A stretch of DNA of 64,000 bases from Siphonodentalium dalli (taxonomy: Eukaryota; Mollusca; Scaphopoda; Gadilida; Siphonodentaliidae): assembly GCA_032622095.1 (NCBI GenBank), contig CP136067.1, positions 194,460,052 through 194,524,051 of the forward strand. The letters run 5' to 3'. Position numbers and translations under genes: made by a program. This document shows positions 11,980 to 24,100 of this stretch, piece by piece. Below the pieces are notes generated by a model that worked only from the letters and a program-made list of their open reading frames with translations, was not told the DNA's origin and did not search any database. The stretch's first letter is position 1. Each line of letters begins with the position of its first letter.

Positions 11980-12348
11980 TTTCAGACCTGACTCGGTTAT
12001 ATACGAGAGATTCCGTGACAGGTTTATTGGGAGGACCATTGACTTTAGAATGTTCATACACGCCAGTGGATCACTGGATACTGATGCGATGGCGACGGCT
12101 GTCTTCCCATAGCAACGAAGAACAGGTGATAGCAACCGTGATAAAGAACGCTAAAAATGACGTAGTGTATGCCGATTCACGTGCTATGCGCCATAGGAGG
12201 ATCAATGCGGGGAGTAGAACGAACGGAAGTCACGTGAGATTTTTCCTGGAGTTATCGGCCTTGAGGTGTTCCGACGCGGGTGCTTATGATTGCTATGTCA
12301 GCACAATATTCAAGGATGTTTCTTCCAAAATCAATCTATCGGTTCAAG
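11980..12348 (+). CDS. Ig V-set-like domain exon
   Basis: The exon encodes one complete immunoglobulin domain of about 122 residues. B strand: 'GGPLTLECSY', with the first canonical Cys. C strand: 'WILMRWRR', with the core Trp. F strand: 'LRCSDAGAYDCYVS', which holds the D-x-G-x-Y-x-C signature of V-set domains, followed by a G strand 'SSKINLSVQ'. The acceptor is 'ttgatttcag' at 11,979 (a second AG six bases later keeps the same phase). The donor is 'caag|gtaagc' at 12,348/12,349. Both borders are phase 1, the usual arrangement for shuffled Ig exons. It joins in frame to the exon at 17,143. It is probably part of a secreted or surface IgSF receptor; no signal peptide or membrane exon is visible here, so the whole protein is unknown. 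Confidence 0.8.
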
Positions 12349-12766
12349 GTAAGCACATATATAAAATCACTATTGAAACTCACTTCTGAATATTATGCTA
12401 TGTGTATCATGCCATGAACATCTACTCTGGCTACGCCAATAGAGATTATATTCAAAACTGGGGAATGATGGGGAACTTGGTAACATCGAAATCATAACAA
12501 AATTTAATGTAACACATTTCTTAGTCATTGTTTCTTAAAGTGATATGAAACACTCGGTGGGTGATCAAATACAAATGGAGGATAATCTTGCTCAAAGTAG
12601 TTATTTTTACGAATATTAATCCAAATTTACAGCACACACACACACCGTCATTCTTATATATTAATTAAATGCAATGACTCTCGGTGGCGAAATCATTTGC
12701 GTTAGTTTATCGCCGATTGTTGCCTCTCGAATCGAGATGTAAATATTTACAATTATGCGTAGTTAA
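12349..12766. other. Intron sequence
   Basis: Begins with the donor gtaagc. Contains a short 'acacacacacac' run near 12,632. No exon or element recognised. Confidence 0.5.
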
Positions 12767-14302
12767 GGGTGGATACACACATGCATGTAATTTCTGTATG
12801 TAAAATCCATGTATTTTACATGGTCACACCAATCATTGATAGCATTAGTCGCCTGCGCGCGATCGGACAATTTCATCAGGCGAGACAAGTGAGCAGTTAT
12901 AAGCCATTATCAAACTAACTGCTATCAAGAAATTTCAGGCCAGTCATAAATTCTTTCATGGATGCCGAAATGAATAAATCATGTCTGCTATCTGTTGCTG
13001 TTTTCATGAGTTTTAATTCATTTCGAAAAGTGGATTTGAGTCCGTCGATTTTATACTTGATTTGTTTCTCGTCATTTCAGGGTCATCCAAAATAAAAATA
13101 AAATTTGCATAATTTGAAGCTCTTTTAGGGCAATTGTGATACACGAGTGTTTAATGTCCCATTAGCAATCCGATATGGTGCTCTCATGCCTTGAATGTCA
13201 GGCATTGGAAAATTAAGACAGACAATACCAGTTCGTTGATATGTTTCCGGCTAGTTTCAGAGCGAGCTCAGGTGATAACATTCAATTGGGATTTCTATAC
13301 AAATATCCATTACAGTGTCAACATATTAATGCAGGTACAGCGTTGAAAGTAAAGAGTGACACCCCCCCCCCCCCCCATTTTTCACCCAGAATTTACATAA
13401 CATTATATGTTTCTCAAACCAAAAGTTGAACAAGTTCCTAACTGTCACAATTTTATCTTGTACACGCTTGAATTATAACATTTTGGACAATAATCCATGC
13501 TTGGGGGAGGGGGCTGATTCTCGAACGCTTCGAATAACTAAGGGATTTAGTTGAATGTATCAGCCGGGATTATCTGGGCATGAATGTACAATATGTTTAA
13601 CTTAAATATTCCATAGTTGTAAATTTTGCGTATACATATATAACACAAGAGAGAGGAAATGTGACGTAGTTGGGAACTCGTTGAGCTAGACAACCCGTTT
13701 CTTCGAATGAAGATATACAGCAACACCACCTTCTGTACTATAAAATTTAAAGTTGTAATACTATGTTCATAATTATATGAATAGCATAAATTGCTGAATA
13801 TTAGATTAATCACTCTTAGCAAACAGACACGGCAGAAATGACTGTCAACTACAATATTTATAAGTCAGGAGTGGCTTCGTGGCTTCATGGGTTGGGGTCA
13901 GGACTCAGGTGCTGCATGCCCCCACCCACCCGTCGAGGAAATATGGTATGGTCAGTCCGGTAGTTTCCTGGATAATATAGCCCCCCCCCTATGTTGGGAC
14001 ATCATAGCCCCTGCGTTTGGGAAATCCTGGGGCCATCACTGGTATAAAAATCAAGAGAAGACTGACAATGATTTAAACAGAAAGTCCAACATTTGGGTTA
14101 TCGCGCGAACAATTATTTTAAGCGGCCTGACGACTCCGTTCGGTCAACGGCTCTCTGCGCGTTCAGAGCTTGGCTCACAGTAGTCAAAGATAGCCGCAAT
14201 GATTGGGTTGTCAGCGGACACATATTACATGGTCTGTACGATCCATGTAAAACGACAAATACACGACATTTGCAGAGATTACATACCTGTGTGTATCCAC
14301 CC
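12767..14302. mobile_element. PIF/Harbinger-like TIR element in the Ig intron
   Basis: The left end gggtggatacacacatgcat and the right end (inverse of gggtggatacacacaggtat) form imperfect inverted repeats of about 30 bp, followed by a shared 'gtaatttctg'/'gtaatctctg'. Both ends are flanked by TAA (12,764-12,766 and 14,303-14,305), fitting the 3-bp TWA duplications of PIF/Harbinger elements. Length is 1,536 bp. No transposase or Myb-like ORF is visible; a 98-codon frame at 13,887-14,183 has no motif. It is likely non-autonomous. Poly-C tracts are near 13,362 and 13,981. Confidence 0.7.
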
Positions 14303-14305
14303 TAA

Positions 14306-14635
14306 GACGATGATATATATGGAGTGGTGTGGTCGATTTCTTTCAGACTTTCGGCGATGTTATTAGAATGAAACATTCCCACAGTTGGCATGGCGCCTGA
14401 GTACTAACTTATTTCACGCACCGAACAAGTCCATAATATGTCTTTAATAATGTATTTCAAAGAAGGCGAAGGTCCCATATCGAGATTGTATGAGTTAAGC
14501 GACTTTTGATGGCAAATTTCGCGATAAACATGATTTATTATGATCGTAAACGATGTGAAACGCAGTCGGCACCAAAAAAAAACGCGACTTCATCATGTAA
14601 TCTCGAGCTGGACATTCTAATGTGAAACGTTGTGA
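14306..14635. other. Intron sequence
   Basis: AT-rich, without recognisable features apart from an A-run near 14,574. Confidence 0.4.
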
Positions 14636-15353
14636 AACTCAATCCGATTCGATGGTCCCCATATCATCAGATTGAATGCTTTATTCTCTGCTCAAAATGA
14701 CAATGATATCGAGAAATTGAAAGTATATACACAGAAAATGGAGAGGGGGAACGTATATAATGCATTATATACACAATATACAGTGATCTCCCGATCGACA
14801 TGGCGCATGTTCATCATCGTTTTTATCATCATTATCATCAATTTAATTTTGACATTAGAGTCATCTTCATAATCATAATAACCATCATCATCTTCGTCAT
14901 CGTCATAATCTTTATATCTAACGGCAACACAGTCTTAATACAACACCAAAAAAACATCAACAACTTCAACAACAACACCAACATTTTTTGAAATGCCGCT
15001 GCAGTTATCAGAATCGAGTAATTGCCCAAAAATAATGCTAACCACAGCCAGCTATATTATAAAATTGCCCAAGACCTGTACGTTATTTATCAACATTTTG
15101 TTCAAAGAAATTTGCCACTTGATTTTAGAGTTATCCATCTTCATCCGCAATTTGGTCCGAGATCATCTTCTCGTCGACTGTTTACTGGGCCACTTTAAAT
15201 TATCAGTGGTGAAAAATAATAGATCTCAAACATCGATATCTGATCACTCTGAGCTTTGATGGGTGGGTTCCTCGACTCGAATATAATCCTTTTTTCCCTT
15301 GAAGCCAAGGAAATAGTAAATTGCGAGCGTTAATTCCGATTATGCATCTTTAA
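14636..15353 (-). mobile_element. Family-A TTAA MITE, copy d, interrupted by (TCA)n-rich sequence
   Basis: Inverse orientation to copies a and c. The 'tccgattcgatggtcccca' end lies at about 14,646, and the 'gatatctgatcactctgagc' / 'tgatgggtgggttcctcgac' end runs to TTAA at 15,350-15,353. About 300 bp between (14,690-14,990) is not in the other copies and includes degenerate cat/atc-rich simple sequence at 14,808-14,910. The left border has no clear TTAA. Confidence 0.6.
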
Positions 15354-15879
15354 AGATACGGGCGGTGTTGGCGGTGGGTATGCTGTTAAAATGTTCACCT
15401 CCGTCAAAAACCGCCATAAACAGAAAGAATAGTAAGATATAGACATACCCTGTTCTTATGACAATCATAAATATGGCATAAACAGTATGTTATTGTCAAT
15501 TTTTCCCCCTTTGTTATGTAAACAAAAGCAAAAAACGTTACGTTTCCTGGCTTTTGTTTTGGTCCGGATATGGTAAACATAAAGAGCGTTATTTGTTACT
15601 GTTTTCCTGATATGGAAATAATAAAGAGCGTTTATATGATTTTTGTGTGATTAACCAATATAATTGCGCTGTGTTATGTAAACAGAAGCACAACTTCTAT
15701 AACACGAGCAGTCTTTTGTTTACGTACGCCATCGTACGCCTTGACGATAATATACGCGCTGATTATGTTTGGCATATGAGCGGAAGTTTCGGAACTGTAT
15801 TAATTTTGGTGTTCCTTCTGATGATGGCGATTTGAATAAATATAAATATTTCTGCAACGAACGCCGCCCGTGCCTTTAA
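15350..15879. mobile_element. TTAA-flanked TIR element (family B), abutting copy d
   Basis: Left terminus after TTAA (15,350-15,353) is agatacgggcggtgtt; the right terminus is its inverse, aacgccgcccgtgcct, before TTAA at 15,876-15,879. Inside, 'ttatgtaaacaaaagca' and 'ttatgtaaacagaagca' recur, as do 'taaagagcgtt' blocks. About 530 bp, no transposase. It shares its left TTAA with copy d, as if it had inserted at or formed from that site. Confidence 0.6.
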
Positions 15880-17142
15880 GGAATAGGTCAGTATTAACTA
15901 AGAAATATATGATCCGTGTTATTAATTTTCCGATGTTATATAGTTCCCCGTCAGATCTTCAAACGTTTCCAGGTTTAGAACTAGCGGAACATGATCTCTA
16001 CTTGTATAGGTTCATGGAATGAGCTATATGTTATGTTGTGGTGTCAGTCTGGGTCTTTACATCTACAAAAACTATTTGGAATGAGTAAAACGAACATGCA
16101 TCATTTGAACCTCAAATACGTATACGTATAGTTTGGTAGTATAGGGGCAATGGACATGGATAGGTCGATAAGAACAAGAAATATTTGTTACATATGCATT
16201 ATGATTAACTTACGGAGGCCACAGTAATTTACCAACTGCTTTCGGTATTTCGATCAGAAGCGAGACAAACGCTATTCATTCATTTTATCAGGAATAAAAT
16301 ATCAATTAAGGCTCTTTATAACTATATATATAATTTATATATAATTCATGCTGAAGAAATAGCTAAATTCTGTGACTTGAATAAGTTTTATTGTGGAATA
16401 AACCCTCAGCTTGTAAATGTTGAGTATCTATCGATCTATTTTTATCCCCGGACGGGTCGAAATGTGGCACAAGTGACAACCACATCATTGTATATGGTTT
16501 GGTGCTCCAATCCGACATGTGGCTTGAGATATATATTGTGTTATTGGAATAAATCGATCAATTGATTTTTGGTTCCATATGGCACAGCATGTAAAGTTTT
16601 AGTACAAGAAGGTGTACATTTGAAATATTTTATAAAACAAATGTTACGATAAGGTCATAAGGGCAACATTACAAGTAGTCAAAATGCCACCGTTTATGTG
16701 ACCAGTGTTCGCGCTGGACCGGAAAATCGATGGACCAAAACTTGGGCAATAATTATTCTCAATATGTTTTGGACCATTTGAAAATATATTGCACCATTTT
16801 ATTTTTCGGGAATTCAAAACAAAGTAACTCTAAACAGTTGGGTGAAGTATATTTTATTAATACAGAAAATAACATGAATTTAACGATATCGAATATTAAA
16901 TAAAATTAGGGTGAACAAATAATTATCATTGCAGACTGAGTCGCTGATTGGTCGAAAATATCAATAATATAATAATTATTTGATTTACATATCTGGAAAG
17001 CTCCATTGGATAGGTACTCCTTTGTCTGTCCAAAAATACATTGTGTCATTTTTTTGGGCTATTTGGTGATATATATATATATGTTTTTCGGGCAAATGGC
17101 CGGTTTTGCTAATTTGATCGTTACGATTTTATAATTTTATAG
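15880..17142. other. Intron sequence before the second Ig exon
   Basis: AT-rich with no supported exon. It ends in a T-rich acceptor 'ataattttatag' at 17,142. Two similar 'ttttt.gggc..tttg' segments at about 16,745-16,815 and 17,030-17,100 may be an old repeat. Confidence 0.45.
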
Positions 17143-17475
17143 CATATCCTGAACGACCTCACATAAAATACGACGTGCTCGTGGTCGAACAGGGAGAAAC
17201 AACGACCCTACAATGCGCTGGTAACGTCGGATACCCTCCTGGCTCACTACAGTGGTACATGCGCACTCCAAAAAGAGACTACTTCCGGGTGATGGATTCG
17301 CAAAACATGACGCTAAGTTCCGATCCAGAAACTTGCTCATTTAAAGCTGTGACGTACTTGAACATTACCATGTCCGATTCATTAAATGGAGTGTGTTTCC
17401 GTTGTGCGATTAACAGTGTGTTCACATCGTCGGCAGATTCAAAATTCTATGACGAAGTTACGATAAAATTGCCAA
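17143..17475 (+). CDS. Second Ig-like domain exon
   Basis: It encodes about 111 residues beginning 'YPERPHIKYDVLVVEQGE'. The B strand 'TTTLQCAG' holds the first Cys, 'GSLQWYM' holds the core Trp, and 'NGVCFRCAIN' holds the second canonical Cys. The F strand lacks the Asp-x-Gly-x-Tyr-x-Cys motif of the first domain (Tyr replaced by Phe), so this is a more derived I/C2-like domain. Acceptor 'ttttatag|ca' and donor 'ccaa|gtaagc' are both phase 1. Joining to exon 11,980-12,348 makes an Ala codon (g|ca) and keeps the frame. Cys, Trp and Cys are all in place and there are no internal stops, so the exon is probably functional. The initiating exon is elsewhere. Confidence 0.78.
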
Positions 17476-17945
17476 GTAAGCATCATGTTGTGTATATATA
17501 GTAATTGCCAGCAGTTCAGAGTGAACCCATTTGTGTCATATGAATCCAACCCTCTGTACCGTATTTGCCCCCAACCTAAATCTGGCAACATCGTGATATT
17601 TTTGCGGATGAAACTGCGATAAACCCCAAATTAGCCAACATACCACGCGAATGCCCCCGTCCCCCGTACATCTACATGTGATCTAGTTAATAGTGGTGTT
17701 ACATATTCAGCGACATATGCCTGCTGACCAGTACTTTTCCAAGGAGGTCAACGTTGTATATGTAGTTGATGTACATGAGCTGGTAAATATATTTTCTGGA
17801 AAAGGACGGTCAATAACAGTGTATCTTCGTCGTCGTTTACATCATTGCAAAAGATGGAATCGCCCGATCAATCGCAAGCCAATTGCACTGATCTCACCGC
17901 CAAATTACAACAACTAGATAAATGGTCGGTGACGTCGACTAAGCG
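17476..17945. other. Intron sequence between Ig exon 2 and the giant element
   Basis: Begins with the donor gtaagc. A 74-codon frame at 17,693-17,917 shows no motif. Confidence 0.45.
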
Positions 17946-17955
17946 CTCAATTATA
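17946..17955. other. Left target-site duplication of the giant foldback element
   Basis: CTCAATTATA, repeated exactly at 41,532-41,541 on the same strand just outside the other end. The next bases outward and inward differ, so the direct repeat is exactly 10 bp. Confidence 0.8.
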
Positions 17956-17963
17956 GGAAGTGT

Positions 17964-18030
17964 CTATTCGCCATCGGATGGCAAATAGCGATTCTACCGA
18001 TATGCGCTATTTGCCATCCGATGGTATTTT
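17964..18030. repeat. Left terminal hairpin of the giant element
   Basis: A perfect 20-bp stem, ccatcggatggcaaatagcg at 17,971-17,990, pairs with its complement at 18,005-18,024 over a 14-nt loop. The identical hairpin, inverted, is at 41,463-41,516. Flanking 'ctattcg' and 'tattttaaa' are conserved at both ends. Confidence 0.9.
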
Positions 18031-18104
18031 AAATAAAAGAAAACATATCATATCATCACAATACACTATTATAACGAGGATTCCTACCGCCTTCGTGATC
18101 ATTA

Positions 18105-21100
18105 GGCCCAGTTGACCGTCGGTTGACCACGCACAGATATCATGGGGGGATGGCAAATAAGAAATCGACAAATTTTGAAGAAAATTTCGTATAGTTTGAA
18201 CATTTAGTGGCACAAGCTGTCGCTATATGGCCACATAATCATCATTTGTACCCGCCTTACTGAAAACCCGAACCAGTTGACCGTCGGTTGACCACCTACA
18301 GATATCATGGGGGGATGGCAAATAAGAAATCGACAAATTTTGAAGGAAATTTCGTATAGTTTGAACATTTAGTGGCACAAGCTGTCGCTATATGGCCACA
18401 TAATCACCATTTGTACCCGCCTTACTGAAAACCCGGACCAGTTGACCGTCGGTTGACCACCCACAGATATCCTGGGGGGATGGCAAATAAGAAATCGACA
18501 AATTTTGAAGGAAATTTCGTATAGTTTGAACATTTAGTGGCACAAGCTGTCGCTATATGGCCACATAATCATCATTTGTACCCGCCTTACTGAAAACCCG
18601 GACCAGTTGACCGTCGGTTGACCACCTACAGATATCATGGGGGGATGGCAAATAAGAAATCGACAAATTTTGAAGGAAATTTCGTATAGTTTGAACATTT
18701 AGTGGCACAAGCTGTCGCTATATGGCCACATAATCACCATTTGTACCCGCCTTACTGAAAACCCGGACCAGTTGACCGTCGGTTGACCACCCACAGATAT
18801 CCTGGGGGGATGGCAAAAAAGAAATCGACAAATTTTGAAGGAAAGTTCCTATAGTTTGAACATTTAGTGGCACAAGCTGTCGCTATATGGCCACATAATC
18901 ATCATTTGTACCCGCGTTACTGAAAACCCGGACCAGTTGACCGTCGGTTGACCACCCACAGATATCTTGGGGGATGGCAAATAAGGAATCGACAAATTTT
19001 GAAGGAAATTTCGTATAGTTTGAACATTTAGTGGCACAAGCTGTCGCTATATGGCCACATAATCATCATTTGTACCCGCCTTACTGAAAACCCGGACCAG
19101 TTGACCGTCGGTTGACCACCTACAGATATCATGGGGGGATGGCAAATAAGAAATCGACAAATTTTGAAGGAAATTTCGTATAGTTTGAACATTTAGTGGC
19201 ACAAGCTGTCGCTATATGGCCACATAATCATCATTTGTACCCGCCTTACTGAAAACCCGGACCAGTTGACCGTCGGTTGACCACCTACAGATATCCTGGG
19301 GGGATGGCAAATAAGAAATCGAAAAATTTTGAAGGAAATTTCGTATAGTTTGAACATTTAGTGGCACAAGCTGTCGCTATATGGCCACATAATCATCATT
19401 TGTACCCGCCTTACTGAAAACCCGGACCAGTTGACCGTCGGTTGACCACCTACAGATATCATGGGGGGATGGCAAATAAGAAATCGACAAATTTTGAAGG
19501 AAATTTCGTATAGTTTGAACATTTAGTGGCACAAGCTGTCGCTATATGGCCACATAATCACCATTTGTACCCGCCTTACTGAAAACCCGGACCAGTTGAC
19601 CGTCGGTTGACCACCCACATATATCCTGGGGGGATGGCAAATAAGAAATCGACAAATTTTGAAGGAAATTTCGTATACTTTGAACATTTAGTGGCACAAG
19701 CTGTCGCTATATGGCCACATAATCATCATTTGTACCCGCCTTACTGAAAACCCGGACCAGTTGACCGTCGGTTGACCACCCACAGATATCCTGGGGGGAT
19801 GGCAAATAAGGAATCGACAAATTTTGAAGGAAATTTCGTATAGTTTGAACATTTAGTGGCACAAAGCTGTCACTATATGGCCACATAATCATCATTTGTA
19901 TCCGCCTTACTGAAAACCCGGACCAGTTGACCGTCGGTTGACCAACCACAGATATCCTGGGGGGATGGCAAATAAGAAATCGACAAATTTTGAAGGAAAT
20001 TTCGTATAGTTTGAACATTTAGTGGCACAAGCTGTCGCTATATGGCCACATAATCATCATTTGTACCCGCCTTACTGAAAACCCGGACCAGTTGACCGTC
20101 GGTTGACCACCTACAGATATCATGGGGGGATGGCAAATAAGAAATCGACAAATTTTGAAGGAAATTTCGTATAGTTTGAACATTTAGTGGCACAAGCTGT
20201 CGCTATATGGCCACATAATCATCATTTGTACCCGCCTTACTGAAAACCCGGACCAGTTGACCGTCGGTTGACCACCTACAGATATCATGGGGGGATGGCA
20301 AATAAGAAATCGACAAATTTTGAAGGAAATTTCGTATAGTTTGAACATTTAGTGGCACAAGCTGTCGCTATATGGCCACATAATCATCATTTGTACCCGC
20401 CTTACTGAAAACCCGGACCAGTTGACCGTCGGTGGACCACCTACAGATATCATGGGGGGGATGGCAAATAAGAAATCGACAAATTTTGAAGGAAATTTCG
20501 TATAGTTTGAACATTTAGTGGCACAAGCTGTCGCTATATGGCCACATAATCATCATTTGTACCCGCCTTACTGAAAACCCGGACCAGTTGACCGTCGGTT
20601 GACCACCTACAGATATCATGGGGGGATGGCAAATAAGAAATCGACAAATTTTGAAGGAAATTTCGTATAGTTTGAACATTTAGTGGCACAAGCTGTCGCT
20701 ATATGGCCACATAATCATCATTTGTACCCGCCTTACTGAAAACCCGGACCAGTTGACCGTCGGTTGACCACCTACAGATATCATGGGGGGGATGGCAAAT
20801 AAGAAATCGACAAATTTTGAAGGAAATTTCGTATAGTTTGAACATTTAGTGGCACAAGCTGTCGCTATATTGCACATAATCATCATTTGTACCCGCCTTA
20901 CTGAAAACCCGGACCAGTTGACCGTCGGTTGACCACCTACAGATATCATGGGGGATGGCAAATAAGAAATCAACAAATTTTGAAGGAAATTTCGTATAGT
21001 TTGAACATTTAGTGGCACAAGCTGTCGCTATATGGCCACATAATCATCATTTGTACCCGCCTTACTGAAAACCCGGACCAGTTGACCGTCGGTTGACCAC

Positions 21101-24100
21101 CTACATATATCATGGGGGGATGGCAAATAAGAAATCGACAAATTTTGAAGGAAATTTCGTATAGTTTGAACATTTAGTGGCACAAGCTGTCGCTATATGG
21201 CCAAATAATCACCATTTGTACCCGCCTTACTGAAAACCAGGACCAGTTGACCGTCGGTTGACCACCCACAGATATCCTGGGGGGATGGCAAATAAGAAAT
21301 CGACAAATTTTGAAGGAAATTTCGTATAGTTTGAACATTTAGTGGCACAAGCTGTCGCTATATGGCCACATAATCAACATTTGTACCCGCCTTACTGAAA
21401 ACCCGGACCAGTTGACCGTCGGTTGACCACCCACAGATATCCTGGGGGGATGGCAAATAAGGAATCGACAAATTTTGAAGGAAATTTCGTATAGTTTGAA
21501 CATATAGTGGCACAAGCTGTCGCTATATGGCACATAATCATCATTTGTACCCGGCTTACTGAAAACCCGGACCAGTTGACCGTCGGTTGACCACCTACAG
21601 ATATCATGGGGGGATGGCAAATAAGAAATCGACAAATTTTGAAGAAAATTTCGTATAGTTTGAACATTTAGTGGCACAAGTTGTCGCTATATGGCCACAT
21701 AATCATCATTTGTACCCGCCTTACTGAAAACCCGGACCAGTTGACCGTCGGTTGACCACCCACAGATATCCTGGGGGATGGCAAATAAGGAATCGACAAA
21801 TTTTGAAGGAAATTTCGTATAGTTTGAACATTTAGTGGCACAAGCTGTCGCTATATGGCCATATAATCATCATTTGTACCCGCCTTACTGAAAACCCGGA
21901 CCAGTTGACCGTCGGTTGACCACCTACAGATATCATGGGGGGATGGCAAATAAGAAATCGACAAATTTTGAAGGAAATTTCGTATAGTTTGAACATTTAG
22001 TGGCACAAGCTGTCGCTATATGGCCACATAATCATCATTTGTACCCGCCTTACTGAAAACCCGGACCAGTTGACCGTCGGTTGACCACCTACATATATCA
22101 TGGGGTATGGCAAATAAGAAATCGACAAATTTTGAAGAAAATTTCGTATAGTTTGAACATTTAGTGGCACAAGCTGTCGCTATATGGCCACATAATCATC
22201 ATTTGTACCCGCCTTACTGAAAACCCGGACCAGTTGACCGTCGGTTGACCACCTACATATATCATGGGGGGGGGATGGCAAATAAGAAATCGACAAATTT
22301 TGAAGGAAATTTCGTATAGTTTGAACATTTAGTGGCACAAGCTGTCACTATATGGCCACATAATCATCATTTGTATCCGCCTTACTGAAAACCCGAACCA
22401 GTTGACTGTCGGTTGACCACCTACAGATATCATGGGGGGATGGCAAATAAGAAATCGACAAATTTTGAAGGAAATTTCGTATAGTTTGAACATTTAGTGG
22501 CACAAGCTGTCGCTATATGGCCACATAATCATCATTTGTACCCGCCTTACTGAAAACCCGGACCAGTTGACCGTCGGTTGACCACCTACAGATATCATGG
22601 GGGATGGCAAATAAGAAATTGACAAATTTTGAAGAAAATTTCGTATAGTTTGAACATTTGGTGGCACAAGCTGTCGCTATATGGCCACATAATCATCATC
22701 TGTACCCGCCTTACTGAAAACCAGGACCAGTTGACCGTCGGTTGACCACCTACAGATATCATGGGGGGATGGCAAATAAGAAATCGACAAATTTTGAAGG
22801 AAATTTCGTATAGTTTGAACATTTAGTGGCACAAGCTGTCGCTATATGGCCACATAATCATCATTTGTACCCGCCTTACTGAAAACCCGGACCAGTTGAC
22901 CGTCGGTTGACCACCTACATATATCATGGGGTATGGCAAATAAGAAATCGACAAATTTTGAAGAAAATTTCGTATAGTTTGAACATTTAGTGGCACAAGC
23001 TGTCGCTATATGGCCACATAATCATCATTTGTACCCGCCTTACTGAAAACCCGGACCAGTTGACCGTCGGTTGACCACCTACATATATCATGGGGGGGGG
23101 GGATGGCAAATAAGAAATCGACAAATTTTGAAGGAAATTTCGTATAGTTTGAACATTTAGTGGCACAAGCTGTCACTATATGGCCACATAATCATCATTT
23201 GTATCCGCCTTACTGAAAACCCGAACCAGTTGACTGTCGGTTGACCACCTACAGATATCATGGGGGGGGTGGCAAATAAGAAATCGACAAATTTTGAAGG
23301 AAATTTCGTATAGTTTGAACATTTAGTGGCACAAGCTGTCGCTATATGGCCACATAATCATCATTTGTACCCGCCTTACTGAAAACCCGGACCAGTTGAC
23401 CGTCGGTTGACCACCTACAGATATCATGGGGGATGGCAAATAAGAAATTGACAAATTTTGAAGAAAATTTCGTATAGTTTGAACATTTGGTGGCACAAGC
23501 TGTCGCTATATGGCCACATAATCATCATCTGTACCCGCCTTACTGAAAACCCGGACCAGTTGACCGTCGGTTGACCACCTACAGATATCATGGGGGGATG
23601 GCAAATAAGAAATCGACAAATTTTGAAGGAAATTTCGTATAGTTTGAACATTTAGTGGCACAAGCTGTCGCTATATGGCCACATAATCACCATTTGTACC
23701 CGCCTTACTGAAAACCCGGACCAGTTGACCGTCGGTTGACCACCTACAGATATCATGGGGGGATGGCAAATAAGAAATCGACAAATTTTGAAGGAAATTT
23801 CGTATAGTTTGAACATTTAGTGGCACAAGCTGTCGCTATATGGCCACATAATCATCATTTGTACCCGCCTTACTGAAAACCCGGACCAGTTGACCGTCGG
23901 TTGACCACCTACAGATATCATGGGGGGATGGCAAATAAGAAATCGACAAATTTTGAAGGAAATTTCGTATAGTTTGAACATTTAGTGGCACAAGCTGTCG
24001 CTATATGGCCACATAATCATCATTTGTACCCGCCTTACTGAAAACCCGGACCAGTTGACCGTCGGTTGACCACCTACAGATATCATGGGGGGGGGTGGCA

